A stretch of 64,000 nt of DNA from assembly GCF_009765275.1 (NCBI RefSeq), contig NZ_VOPH01000002.1, positions 744,001 to 808,000 of the forward strand, given 5' to 3'. Origin of the DNA: Chachezhania sediminis (lineage in GTDB: Bacteria; Pseudomonadota; Alphaproteobacteria; Rhodobacterales; Rhodobacteraceae). Both the position numbers and the translations under genes were made by a program. Within the stretch, counting starts at the first letter, position 1. Every line of letters starts with the position of its first letter. Below, piece after piece: positions 51,307-59,147 of this stretch. The notes under the pieces were generated by a model, which was not told the DNA's origin, ran no database searches, and was given only the letters and a program-made list of their open reading frames with translations.

Positions 51307-53067
51307 ATGACCGACGCGACCATGGATAGAGGCAGTGCAGACAGCGGGCCGATGCGCGCTGCCGACGGCACGCCGCTGAAGCGCAGCCTTGCGCGATCGC
51401 TCCGGATGCAGAAAATTCGGGCCCTGGCCCTGGTGCTGCCGCTTCTGATCTTCGTTCTGGTCACTTTCCTGGCGCCGATCTTCGACATGCTGTTCCGGTC
51501 GGTCGAAAACAGGATCGTCGAAGACACGCTGCCGGCCACGGTGGTGGCGCTTCAGGACTGGAACCCGGACCAGGACGAACTGCCGCCGGAAGATGTCTTC
51601 CGCGCGGTCTATTTCGACCTGTTCCTGGCGGCCGAGGCCAAGAAGCACACCCGGCTCGGCACCCGCCTGAACTACGAGATGCCTGGGATATCCTCGCTGT
51701 TCCGCGGGTCGGGCCGGGCGATGGACGACGTGGCCAAGGACCAGGTCGAGGCCATCGAGGATACCGACAAGAAAGCCTGGCGCGACGGCGCCTTCTGGTA
51801 CTCGATTCTGGGCGGCGATGCCGGCCAGGCCGAGATCGAGGAGGCGCGCTCCCGTTTCATCGCGCTTCAGGGCGAAAGCGCCCGCGGCCCGGTTGGCCAG
51901 TCATGGTGCGCGGTCCGGGGCGTTCTGGGCGCGCCCTGCGCCGTGGCGCCGAACAGGACCGACCTGAAATTCGGGCTGTCGCCCGAAGCGATGGCGCTTC
52001 TGCCCCGCACGTCACGCCAATATGCTGAATTCGGCGTCTTCGCGGTGCTGGAGGACGGCGACGTCCTGCAGGAGGAAGACCCGTGGGAAGCCGTCTATGT
52101 CGCCATGGCGCTGGATCTGACCGATCCGGCCATCGCGCCCAGGATCGCGTCCTATACCGGCCCGGGCGCCGAGCAGTTGCAGGCTGCCGCCGCGGCGGTG
52201 GCGACGCTTCCGGCGATCAACTTCAAGGACGCGATGGCCGCGGTCGACGAGGAATGGCTGGACCCGGAGGTCTGGCGCACCATCAAGGTCAATTCCGGGC
52301 GCTATACTTCGGGCTACTTCCTGAACGCCGCAGATCTGAAGCTGGGGTCTGACGGGGTCGAGGTGCGCCCGGAAAACGAGCGCATCTACATCATGTTGTT
52401 CAAGCGCACGCTGATCATGTCGCTGATCATCACCGGCACCTGCATCGTCCTGGGCTATCCTGTGGCCTGGCTGCTTGCGAACCTGCCGTCGCGGCGCGCG
52501 AACCTGATGATGATCCTGGTTCTGCTGCCGTTCTGGACCTCGCTTCTGGTGCGGACCTCGGCCTGGAAGGTGATGCTGCAACAGCATGGCGTGGTGAACG
52601 ACACGCTGGTCTGGCTGGGCATCGTCGGCGAAACCGGAAGGCTGGCGCTGATCAACAACCAGACCGGCACGATCATCGCGATGACCCACATCCTGCTGCC
52701 GTTCATGATCCTGCCGCTTTATTCCGTGATGCAGACCATCCCGCCCAGCTATCTGCGCGCGGCAAAGTCGCTGGGTGCCAATGACTGGACGGCCTTCTGG
52801 CGGGTCTATTTCCCGCAAAGCGTGCCGGGCATCGGCGCGGGGTCGATCCTCGTCTTCATCCTGGCCATCGGCTACTACATCACGCCGGAACTGGTCGGCG
52901 GCACGACCGGCACGTTCATTTCAAACCGGATCGCCTATCACATCTCCAATTCGCTGAACTGGGGCCTGGCGGCGGCGCTGGGGACCATCCTGCTGGTGGC
53001 GGTGCTGGTGCTCTACTGGGCCTACGACCGCATCGTCGGCATCGACAACGTCAAGCTGGGAGGCTGA
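51307..53067 (+). CDS. ABC transporter permease with large periplasmic insertion
   Basis: 586 residues, about twice a normal PotB-type permease. One membrane segment (about 35-60) is followed by some 300 residues without membrane character (TRLNYEMPGISSLFRGSG, LPAINFKDAMAAVDEEW), then five segments with the EAA loop AAKSLGANDWTAFWRVYFPQSVPGIG and the ending AIGYYITPELVGG. The insertion would lie in the periplasm and might contact the binding protein. No good ribosome site precedes ATG 51307. Confidence 0.9.
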   Translation: MTDATMDRGSADSGPMRAADGTPLKRSLARSLRMQKIRALALVLPLLIFVLVTFLAPIFDMLFRSVENRIVEDTLPATVVALQDWNPDQDELPPEDVFRAVYFDLFLAAEAKKHTRLGTRLNYEMPGISSLFRGSGRAMDDVAKDQVEAIEDTDKKAWRDGAFWYSILGGDAGQAEIEEARSRFIALQGESARGPVGQSWCAVRGVLGAPCAVAPNRTDLKFGLSPEAMALLPRTSRQYAEFGVFAVLEDGDVLQEEDPWEAVYVAMALDLTDPAIAPRIASYTGPGAEQLQAAAAAVATLPAINFKDAMAAVDEEWLDPEVWRTIKVNSGRYTSGYFLNAADLKLGSDGVEVRPENERIYIMLFKRTLIMSLIITGTCIVLGYPVAWLLANLPSRRANLMMILVLLPFWTSLLVRTSAWKVMLQQHGVVNDTLVWLGIVGETGRLALINNQTGTIIAMTHILLPFMILPLYSVMQTIPPSYLRAAKSLGANDWTAFWRVYFPQSVPGIGAGSILVFILAIGYYITPELVGGTTGTFISNRIAYHISNSLNWGLAAALGTILLVAVLVLYWAYDRIVGIDNVKLGG

Positions 53068-53070
53068 GCC

Positions 53071-54264
53071 ATGAGCTTCGTGACCGACACCTTCCGGCCC
53101 TCCCCGCGTTTCACCGTGGGCCTTGTCGCGGCCTTCGGGGCGCTGGCGGGGCTGTTCATGGGCAATGCCCAGGGCAGCCTGCTGTTTGGCATTGTCGCCG
53201 GCGCTGTGCTGGGTGCCGTGGTGGGCCTTGGCGCGCTGGCGCTGGCGGAAGGCAAGTTCCCCGTCAGCCGTGCAGCGGCCCGCTGGGCCATCGTCATCCT
53301 CTTCGCGGCTGCGGGCTATGCCATCGCTGGCCTGGCCTCGGCCGTGGTGGCGGGGCTGGCGGGATGTTTCTTCGGCTGGTTCGCGACCTGGATCGCGAAC
53401 GGCACCTACCGCCGCGGACTGGCGCCCTACCTCACGCCCCGGCAGGTGCTGTGGTACTATACCTTCCGGGTGATCGTCTGGTCGATCCTGATCTTCCTGA
53501 TCACGCCGATCCTTGTCGTCATGCCTCTCAGCTTCAACGCGCAGGACTTCTTCACCTTCACGCCAGAAATGCTGGCGCTGAAGGCCGAAGGTTTCTCGCT
53601 GAAGCATTACCATGATTTCTTCTACAATCCCGACTGGCAGCAGGCGCTGTGGAACTCGCTGGCCATCGCGCCCGCGGCGACGGTCCTGTCGGTGGCCTTC
53701 GGCACGCTGGCCGCCATCGGCCTGTCGCAGCCGCATGTGCCATTCCGGCAGACCATCATGGCGATCCTGATTTCGCCCATGATCGTGCCGCTGATCATCT
53801 CGGCCGCGGGGATGTACTTCTTCTATTCCCGGATCGGGTTGCAGGGGACCTATGTCGGCGTCGTGCTGGCCCATGCGGCCCTGGGCATTCCCTTCGTGAT
53901 CATCACCGTTACCGCGACGCTGGTGGGCTTCGACCGGTCGCTGACGCGCGCCGCGTCCAGCCTGGGGGCGAACCCGGTCACCACCTTCTTCCGGGTGCAG
54001 ATGCCGCTGATCCTGCCGGGCGTGATCTCGGGCGGGCTGTTCGCCTTCATCACCTCGTTCGACGAGGTGGTGGTGGTGCTGTTCGTGGGCTCGGCCAGCC
54101 AGAAGACGCTGCCCTGGCAGATGTTCATCGGCCTGCGCGAACAGATCAGCCCGACAATCCTGGCGGTGGCGACGGTGCTGGTCGCGATTTCCATCGTCCT
54201 GCTGACCGTGGTCGAACTGCTGCGGCGCCGGTCGGAACGGCTGCGGGGCATGTCGCCGGGCTGA
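53071..54264 (+). CDS. ABC transporter permease with N-terminal membrane extension
   Basis: 397 residues against about 260-280 for PotC-type permeases. The first 125 residues form extra hydrophobic segments (VGLVAAFGALAGLFMGNAQG, VGLGALALAEG, WAIVILFAAAGYAIAGLASA). The permease proper begins with IVWSILIFLITPILVVMPLSF and carries the EAA loop RAASSLGANPVTTFFRVQMPLILPGVISG. Starts 3 bp after the upstream permease stop. A hairpin terminator follows. Confidence 0.9.
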   Translation: MSFVTDTFRPSPRFTVGLVAAFGALAGLFMGNAQGSLLFGIVAGAVLGAVVGLGALALAEGKFPVSRAAARWAIVILFAAAGYAIAGLASAVVAGLAGCFFGWFATWIANGTYRRGLAPYLTPRQVLWYYTFRVIVWSILIFLITPILVVMPLSFNAQDFFTFTPEMLALKAEGFSLKHYHDFFYNPDWQQALWNSLAIAPAATVLSVAFGTLAAIGLSQPHVPFRQTIMAILISPMIVPLIISAAGMYFFYSRIGLQGTYVGVVLAHAALGIPFVIITVTATLVGFDRSLTRAASSLGANPVTTFFRVQMPLILPGVISGGLFAFITSFDEVVVVLFVGSASQKTLPWQMFIGLREQISPTILAVATVLVAISIVLLTVVELLRRRSERLRGMSPG

Positions 54265-54345
54265 CCGTCCTTGACGTCGCGGGAGCCCCTGGTTGACGTG
54301 ACAGCGAGGCCGGGCCAAAGCGCAGAACTGGAAAACCCATGAATT

Positions 54346-54377
54346 AAAGGGGCTTGGCGGATCGCCGGGCCCCTTTT
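54346..54377 (+). terminator. Intrinsic terminator of the second importer operon
   Basis: AAAGGGGC pairs with GCCCCTTTT around an inner GGCG-GATCG-CC stem, starting 82 bp after the permease stop, ending in four T. Confidence 0.75.
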
Positions 54378-54529
54378 CGCATCTGGCAGGGCGGGGCAGG
54401 GGCCATGTCGGCCCCCGTGTTGCCTGGATGTCATCGACCGGTTACCGAATTGACACCGCAGGGCCATACCACCGTTACGCGGGACCTCTAGCAGCGCGTC
54501 ATCCTGAATTGTCGAATGGATGACATCCC

Positions 54530-55882
54530 ATGCGTACCACGCTTTCCGTCCTTGCCCTTTCCACCGCATTTGCCGCCCCCGCCGCCGCGGACGAGGTGGT
54601 CTTTCCCGCCACGCTGGCCGGCCACGCCTTCATCCCGGCGCTGACGCTGGTCACGCCCCCGGCCGACGCCCCGCGCGAGGCCTGGGTTTCCGGCAAGTTC
54701 ACAGGCGGCGCCCGGAACGAGGCGCCGATGTCCGTGATGGGCAATGTCGGCAAGGGTTATGGCGGACATGATACCGGCATTGCGCTGCCGTTCATCGGCC
54801 AGCCGATGCAGGGCATGTCCGGCTTCGCCATGATCCCGCACGAGGACGGCAGCTGGTACACGCTGACCGACAACGGCTATGGCAACAAGCGCAACTCTGT
54901 CGACGCGATGCTGTTCTTCCACCGCATGGCGCCCGACTTCGACACCAACACAGTCGACCGTCGCGAAACGATCTTTCTGCGCGACCCCGACCACAAGGTC
55001 CCGTTCCGCATCGCCTATGAAGGCACCGAAGGCCGCTATCTGACCGGCGCCGACTTTGATCCGGAATCGATCCAGGTCCTGGGCGACGAGGTCTTCATCG
55101 CCGAGGAATTCGGCCCCTACATCATCCGGGCCTCGCTGGACGGCGTGATCAAGGACGTCTACCCGACGGTCCTGGGTGGCCAGGAATTGCGCGGCCCCGA
55201 CAATTATGCCCTCTACGTCCCCGCGGCGGCCGGCACCGACTATCAGGTGCAGCGTTCGGGCGGTTACGAAGGCATGGCGCTTCAGCCTGGCACCGACATG
55301 CTGTGGGCGATGCTTGAAAAGCCGCTGTTGGTCGAAGGCGGACAGACCGAAGGGTCCTTCCTGCGGGTCATCGAATTCGATCCGAAGGCGGGCGAATGGA
55401 CCGGCCGCAGCGCCAAGTTCAAGCTGGCCGAGGGCGCGACCGCCATCGGCGACTTCAACTTCATCGACGACACCCGCGCGCTGGTGATCGAACGCGACAA
55501 CGGCGAAGGCGATCCGTCGCGCGGCTGTGCCGAAGGGGCCACCGACACCTCGACCTGCTATCCCAAGCCGGCGATGGTCAAGAACATCGTGCTGGTCGAC
55601 ATGTCGGACATGGACGAAGACGGTTTCATCCGCCGCATCGGCCATATCGATCTGATGGACATCGACGACCCGAACGGCGTGGCGCTGGACGGCATGAAGC
55701 CCGCCGAAGGCAACTTCACCTTCCCGTTTTTCACGATCGAGGACGTGGCCCGCGTGGACGACACCCACATCATGGTGGCCAATGACAACAACCTGCCCTT
55801 CTCGGGCGGGCGTCAGCCGGGCGTTGCCGCGAATAACGAGTTCATCCTGCTGTCCGTGCCGGAACTGCTGTCGGCCAAGTAA
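54530..55882 (+). CDS. Secreted phytase-like esterase family protein
   Basis: 450 residues. A signal peptide (MRTTLSVLALSTAFAAPAAA-DE) precedes a beta-propeller-type domain of the esterase-like-activity-of-phytase family: TLTDNGYGNKRNSVDAMLFFHR, DFDPESIQVLGDEVFIAEEFGPYIIRASLDG, GGYEGMALQPGTDMLWAMLEKPL and ARVDDTHIMVANDNNLPFSGGR. Acidic composition suits a periplasmic or secreted protein; substrate unknown. Monocistronic: a terminator precedes and follows it. Confidence 0.88.
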   Translation: MRTTLSVLALSTAFAAPAAADEVVFPATLAGHAFIPALTLVTPPADAPREAWVSGKFTGGARNEAPMSVMGNVGKGYGGHDTGIALPFIGQPMQGMSGFAMIPHEDGSWYTLTDNGYGNKRNSVDAMLFFHRMAPDFDTNTVDRRETIFLRDPDHKVPFRIAYEGTEGRYLTGADFDPESIQVLGDEVFIAEEFGPYIIRASLDGVIKDVYPTVLGGQELRGPDNYALYVPAAAGTDYQVQRSGGYEGMALQPGTDMLWAMLEKPLLVEGGQTEGSFLRVIEFDPKAGEWTGRSAKFKLAEGATAIGDFNFIDDTRALVIERDNGEGDPSRGCAEGATDTSTCYPKPAMVKNIVLVDMSDMDEDGFIRRIGHIDLMDIDDPNGVALDGMKPAEGNFTFPFFTIEDVARVDDTHIMVANDNNLPFSGGRQPGVAANNEFILLSVPELLSAK

Positions 55883-55898
55883 GGCTGTTGAACGCCGG

Positions 55899-55927
55899 AT
55901 GGCCGCGTCCCCAGGGGGCGCGGCCAT
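55899..55927 (+). terminator. Hairpin after the phytase-like gene
   Basis: ATGGCCGCG-N11-CGCGGCCAT is a perfect 9-bp stem starting 17 bp after the stop, followed by TTG only; a weak U-tract. It lies between two convergent genes and could serve both strands. Confidence 0.6.
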
Positions 55928-56064
55928 TTGACCTGCCCCCTGCGGCTCCCTGATTTATAACGAGAGTCTGCTGGTTGGATTTTGGTATTCGGGCGCCTCG
56001 TCGGACGCAAGCGGTCCGGCCGCCGCTCAATGCAGGGGCGGCCGGTTGTTTCCCCGGTGAGATG

Positions 56065-57117
56065 TCAGTCGGGGGCCTTGACCAAGATCTTCACATGCGA
56101 CTTCTCCGCGACCAGCGCTTCGAAGCCTTCGACGACGATCTCTTCCAGCGCGATGCGCTTCGTTACCAGCTGATCGGCGCTGAAATAGCCTTGGGTCATC
56201 AGCGCCATCACAGCCGGATAGACGTTGCGATAGGCGATGGTGCCCTGCACCTGGCGTTCCTTGAGCACGACTGTATTGGGCTGGAAGGATGCCTCCTTTT
56301 CCCAGATCGACACGACCAGAACCTGTCCTTCGTGGCGGGTGGCGTCGATGCACTGTGGCAGGACCTGAGGCACGCCGGTCACTTCGAAGGCGACATGGAC
56401 TCCGCCCGTGGCGCCGCGGATTTCCGCGACGGCATCGGTTGCCGTGGGGTCGATCACCGACGTCGCGCCGAGATCCAGCGCCTTTTGTCGCCGCACCTCC
56501 GAGGGTTCGACGACGTGTATCTCGGACGCACCGGCCACACGCAGCGATTCCACCACCAAAAGCCCGATCGGGCCCGCGCCGAAGACGGCGGCCTTGTCAC
56601 CGGCCTTGATCTTGGAAAGGCGCACGGCATGAAGCGCGACGGCCGCAGGCTCCACAAGCGCGCCCTGTTCCATCGACAGCCCGTCGGGCATCTTGTGGAC
56701 CATGCGCGCGGGCACGACGCTGTGGGCGGCAAAGCCGCCATGTCCGCCAGACAGGCCGACGAAGCCGAGACTGTCGCAAAGATTGTACTTGCCTTCCAGG
56801 CACGCCGGACATTCCCCGCAGGCAAAGATCGGCTCGATCGCGACGCGGTCGCCGACCGCGAGACCGGTGACCCCGTCGCCCAGTTCGGAGACCGTGCCGC
56901 AATACTCGTGCCCCATGGTGATCGGCGCCTTGTCGTGGCTCAGGGGGTGGTCTTCGTCCACGGGCACGAAGATCGGCCCGGCCAGGTATTCGTGCAGGTC
57001 GCTGCCACAGATCCCGGTCCATGCGACCTTGACCTTCACGTCGCCCTTGCCAGGCTTCGGTTCCGGGATGTCTTCGACGCGAATGTCCTTCACGCCATGC
57101 CAACGTGCTGCTTTCAT
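56065..57117 (-). CDS. Zinc-dependent alcohol dehydrogenase (2,3-butanediol dehydrogenase-like)
   Basis: 350 residues. The catalytic zinc is bound by Cys in GICGSDLHEY and by the GHEYCG block; a structural zinc site CGECPACLEGKYNLC; and the NAD(P) motif FGAGPIGLLVVESL. The HEYLAGPIFVPVDEDHPLS insert is typical of bacterial/fungal butanediol dehydrogenases. The ATG at 57117 has GGAGAAAAG upstream. It follows the monooxygenase gene in the same direction, under an AcoR-like regulator, which suggests a hydroxyketone/alcohol substrate. Confidence 0.93.
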   Translation of the reverse strand: MKAARWHGVKDIRVEDIPEPKPGKGDVKVKVAWTGICGSDLHEYLAGPIFVPVDEDHPLSHDKAPITMGHEYCGTVSELGDGVTGLAVGDRVAIEPIFACGECPACLEGKYNLCDSLGFVGLSGGHGGFAAHSVVPARMVHKMPDGLSMEQGALVEPAAVALHAVRLSKIKAGDKAAVFGAGPIGLLVVESLRVAGASEIHVVEPSEVRRQKALDLGATSVIDPTATDAVAEIRGATGGVHVAFEVTGVPQVLPQCIDATRHEGQVLVVSIWEKEASFQPNTVVLKERQVQGTIAYRNVYPAVMALMTQGYFSADQLVTKRIALEEIVVEGFEALVAEKSHVKILVKAPD

Positions 57118-57208
57118 TTCTTTTCTCCAATCTCAGAAAGGGGTGCGCCCGGCGGGAGGAAGGGCCGGGCGCTTGGCCGCGACACTTATCGCGCGGCCGG
57201 GTCAGGCA

Positions 57209-59008
57209 TCACGACAGGTGGTGCACCTCTTGCAGGCCGTAGACGGGCGTATCGAGCCCCTCCATCCGCGCCTTCAATTGCAGCGCCAGGTACAGCGAGT
57301 AATGGCGTGACTGGTGCAAGTTGCCGCCGTGGAACCAGAGGTTCTCCTGCCGGGTCGGCTTCCACATGTTGCGCTGCTCGCCCTCCCAGGGGCCGGGGTC
57401 CTTGGTGGTGTCGGACCCGAGGCCCCAGACCTTGCCGACCTTGTCCGCCACCTCCTGGCTGATAAGATCGGCAGCCCAGCCGTTCATCGACCCGTAGCCC
57501 GTCGCCATGACCACGAGATCGGCATCGAGATGAGTTCCGTCCGACAGCACCACGCCGGTCTCGTCAAAGCGATCGACCTGACCTTTGACCAGCTTCACTT
57601 CGCCGTCGATGATCAGCTGGCTGGCACCCACGTCGATATAATAGCCCGAGCCGCGGCGAAGGTACTTCATGAACAGCCCCGAGCCGTCATCGCCCCAGTC
57701 AAGGTCGAAACCGGCCTTTTCGAGCCCTGCGTAGAACTCTGCGTCCCGCTCCTTCATCTGGTCGTAAAGCGGAATCTGGAATTCGTGCATGATCCTGTAG
57801 GGCAGGGAGGCAAAGACCATGTCGGCCTTCTCCGTTGTCATCCCGCCGGCCACCGCCTCCTCCGAATAGAGCGCACCGAGGCCGATCTCCATCAGCGTGT
57901 CCGAGCGCACGATATGGGTCGAGCTTCGCTGCACCATGGTCACGTCGGCATCGGCTTCCCAAAGCGCGGCGCAGATGTCGTGAGCAGAGTTGTTGGAGCC
58001 GACGACCACGACCTTCTTGCCGGTCCAGGCGTCCGGACCTTCGTGTTGCGAGCTGTGCTGGATCTCGCCCTTGAAGCTGTCCATGCCCGGAAACTCCGGC
58101 ATATTGGGTTTGCCGGACATGCCGGTCGCCAGAACCAGTTGCGTGGGCCGCAGCGTGACCTCTTCACCGTCGCGGTTGACCTTGACGGTCCATGTCCCGG
58201 CGTCCTCGTCGTATTGCGCGCTCTGCACCTCGGACCGGGTCCAGTAGTTGATCTCCATGACCTTGGTGTACATCTCGAGCCAGTCGCCCACCTTGTCCTT
58301 GGGCGTGAAGACCGGCCAGTTGTCGGGGAACTTGATGTAGGGCAGGTGGTCATACCAGATCGGATCATGCAGGCAGAGCGACTTGTAGCGCGACCGCCAC
58401 TGGTCGCCGGGGCGGTCATGCTTGTCGAGAACGATGGTCGGCACGCCGAGCTGCCGCAGCCGCGCGCCAAGCGCGATGCCGCCCTGTCCGCCGCCGATTA
58501 TGACGGTGTAGGGCTGCTCGGTGTAGCCAAGGCTCTCCGCTTCGGCCTGGCGCTTTTCCATCCAGGACTTGCGATTCTTCGCGGCGCCGTGTTCGGCGCC
58601 CATCGGGCGGCGTTTGCCCCGGTGCTCCTCGAAGCCCTTCAACTCCTGCAGGGCGGTCAGCAGCGTCCAGATGCGACCGTCCTTCAGGCGCATCAATCCC
58701 CAGCCCCGCCCGACGGCGGTCTCGAAGGTAAGCCACGCGGTGATGACGCCGCCATCCTCATCGGGCAGTTCGCCCTCCTGAATGGCGAAATTGCCGGGCC
58801 TGGTGTGTTTCAGCTGTGCCGCGAGCATGTCCTGAATGCCCGAGGGGCCCTCTGCGGTCTTCAGGTTCCAGGTCACGGCGATCAGGTCGCGCCAATAGCT
58901 GTCGGTGGCGAACAGTGCGCTGGCGGCCTGCGCGTCGCCCGCCTCCAGGGCTGCGTTCAGGCTGTCGAGCGTGGCCTGCACCTCGGCGGTGATGGTCGAG
59001 TCGAGCAT
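57209..59008 (-). CDS. Flavin-containing monooxygenase with N-terminal NTF2/SnoaL-like domain
   Basis: 599 residues. Residues 1-130 form an NTF2-like alpha+beta domain (STITAEVQATLDSLNAALEAGD, DLIAVTWNLKTAEGPSGIQDML). Residues 165-590 are the monooxygenase: FAD-binding TVIIGGGQGGIALGARLRQLG, the FxGxxxH-type motif FKGEIQHSSQH (last residue His instead of Trp/Tyr) and NADPH-binding VVVVGSNNSAHDICAAL. Oxygenates a nucleophilic or carbonyl substrate, perhaps a ketone, given the alcohol dehydrogenase next to it. SD GAGGAGGA 6 nt before ATG 59008. Confidence 0.9.
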   Translation of the reverse strand: MLDSTITAEVQATLDSLNAALEAGDAQAASALFATDSYWRDLIAVTWNLKTAEGPSGIQDMLAAQLKHTRPGNFAIQEGELPDEDGGVITAWLTFETAVGRGWGLMRLKDGRIWTLLTALQELKGFEEHRGKRRPMGAEHGAAKNRKSWMEKRQAEAESLGYTEQPYTVIIGGGQGGIALGARLRQLGVPTIVLDKHDRPGDQWRSRYKSLCLHDPIWYDHLPYIKFPDNWPVFTPKDKVGDWLEMYTKVMEINYWTRSEVQSAQYDEDAGTWTVKVNRDGEEVTLRPTQLVLATGMSGKPNMPEFPGMDSFKGEIQHSSQHEGPDAWTGKKVVVVGSNNSAHDICAALWEADADVTMVQRSSTHIVRSDTLMEIGLGALYSEEAVAGGMTTEKADMVFASLPYRIMHEFQIPLYDQMKERDAEFYAGLEKAGFDLDWGDDGSGLFMKYLRRGSGYYIDVGASQLIIDGEVKLVKGQVDRFDETGVVLSDGTHLDADLVVMATGYGSMNGWAADLISQEVADKVGKVWGLGSDTTKDPGPWEGEQRNMWKPTRQENLWFHGGNLHQSRHYSLYLALQLKARMEGLDTPVYGLQEVHHLS

Positions 59009-59102
59009 TGCGTATCCTCCTCATAGGCAATGTGATGAGGAGAGTGTGGCGAGCCTGACCGCCCGCGCGCTACGAGAATCCGGCGGTTTTGCCGACTTGT
59101 GG

Positions 59103-59144
59103 GTTGCGGCAATGCAGCATGTTGCAAACGCAACGCCGCGCAAC
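59103..59144. promoter_or_regulatory. Cluster of GTTGC/GCAAC half-sites between regulator and monooxygenase
   Basis: GTTGC at 59103 and 59121, GCAAC at 59130 and 59140; the central pair forms the perfect palindrome GTTGC-AAAC-GCAAC (59121-59134). The cluster sits about 95-140 bp upstream of the monooxygenase start, where an AcoR-like activator would bind. No -24/-12 sigma54 promoter was found in between. Confidence 0.5.
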
Positions 59145-59147
59145 GCG

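Noticed and set aside
59009-59147. Sigma54 promoter before the monooxygenase gene
   Set aside because: No TGGCAC-N5-TTGCA-like element was found; only GTTGC/GCAAC palindromes and a good ribosome site are visible.
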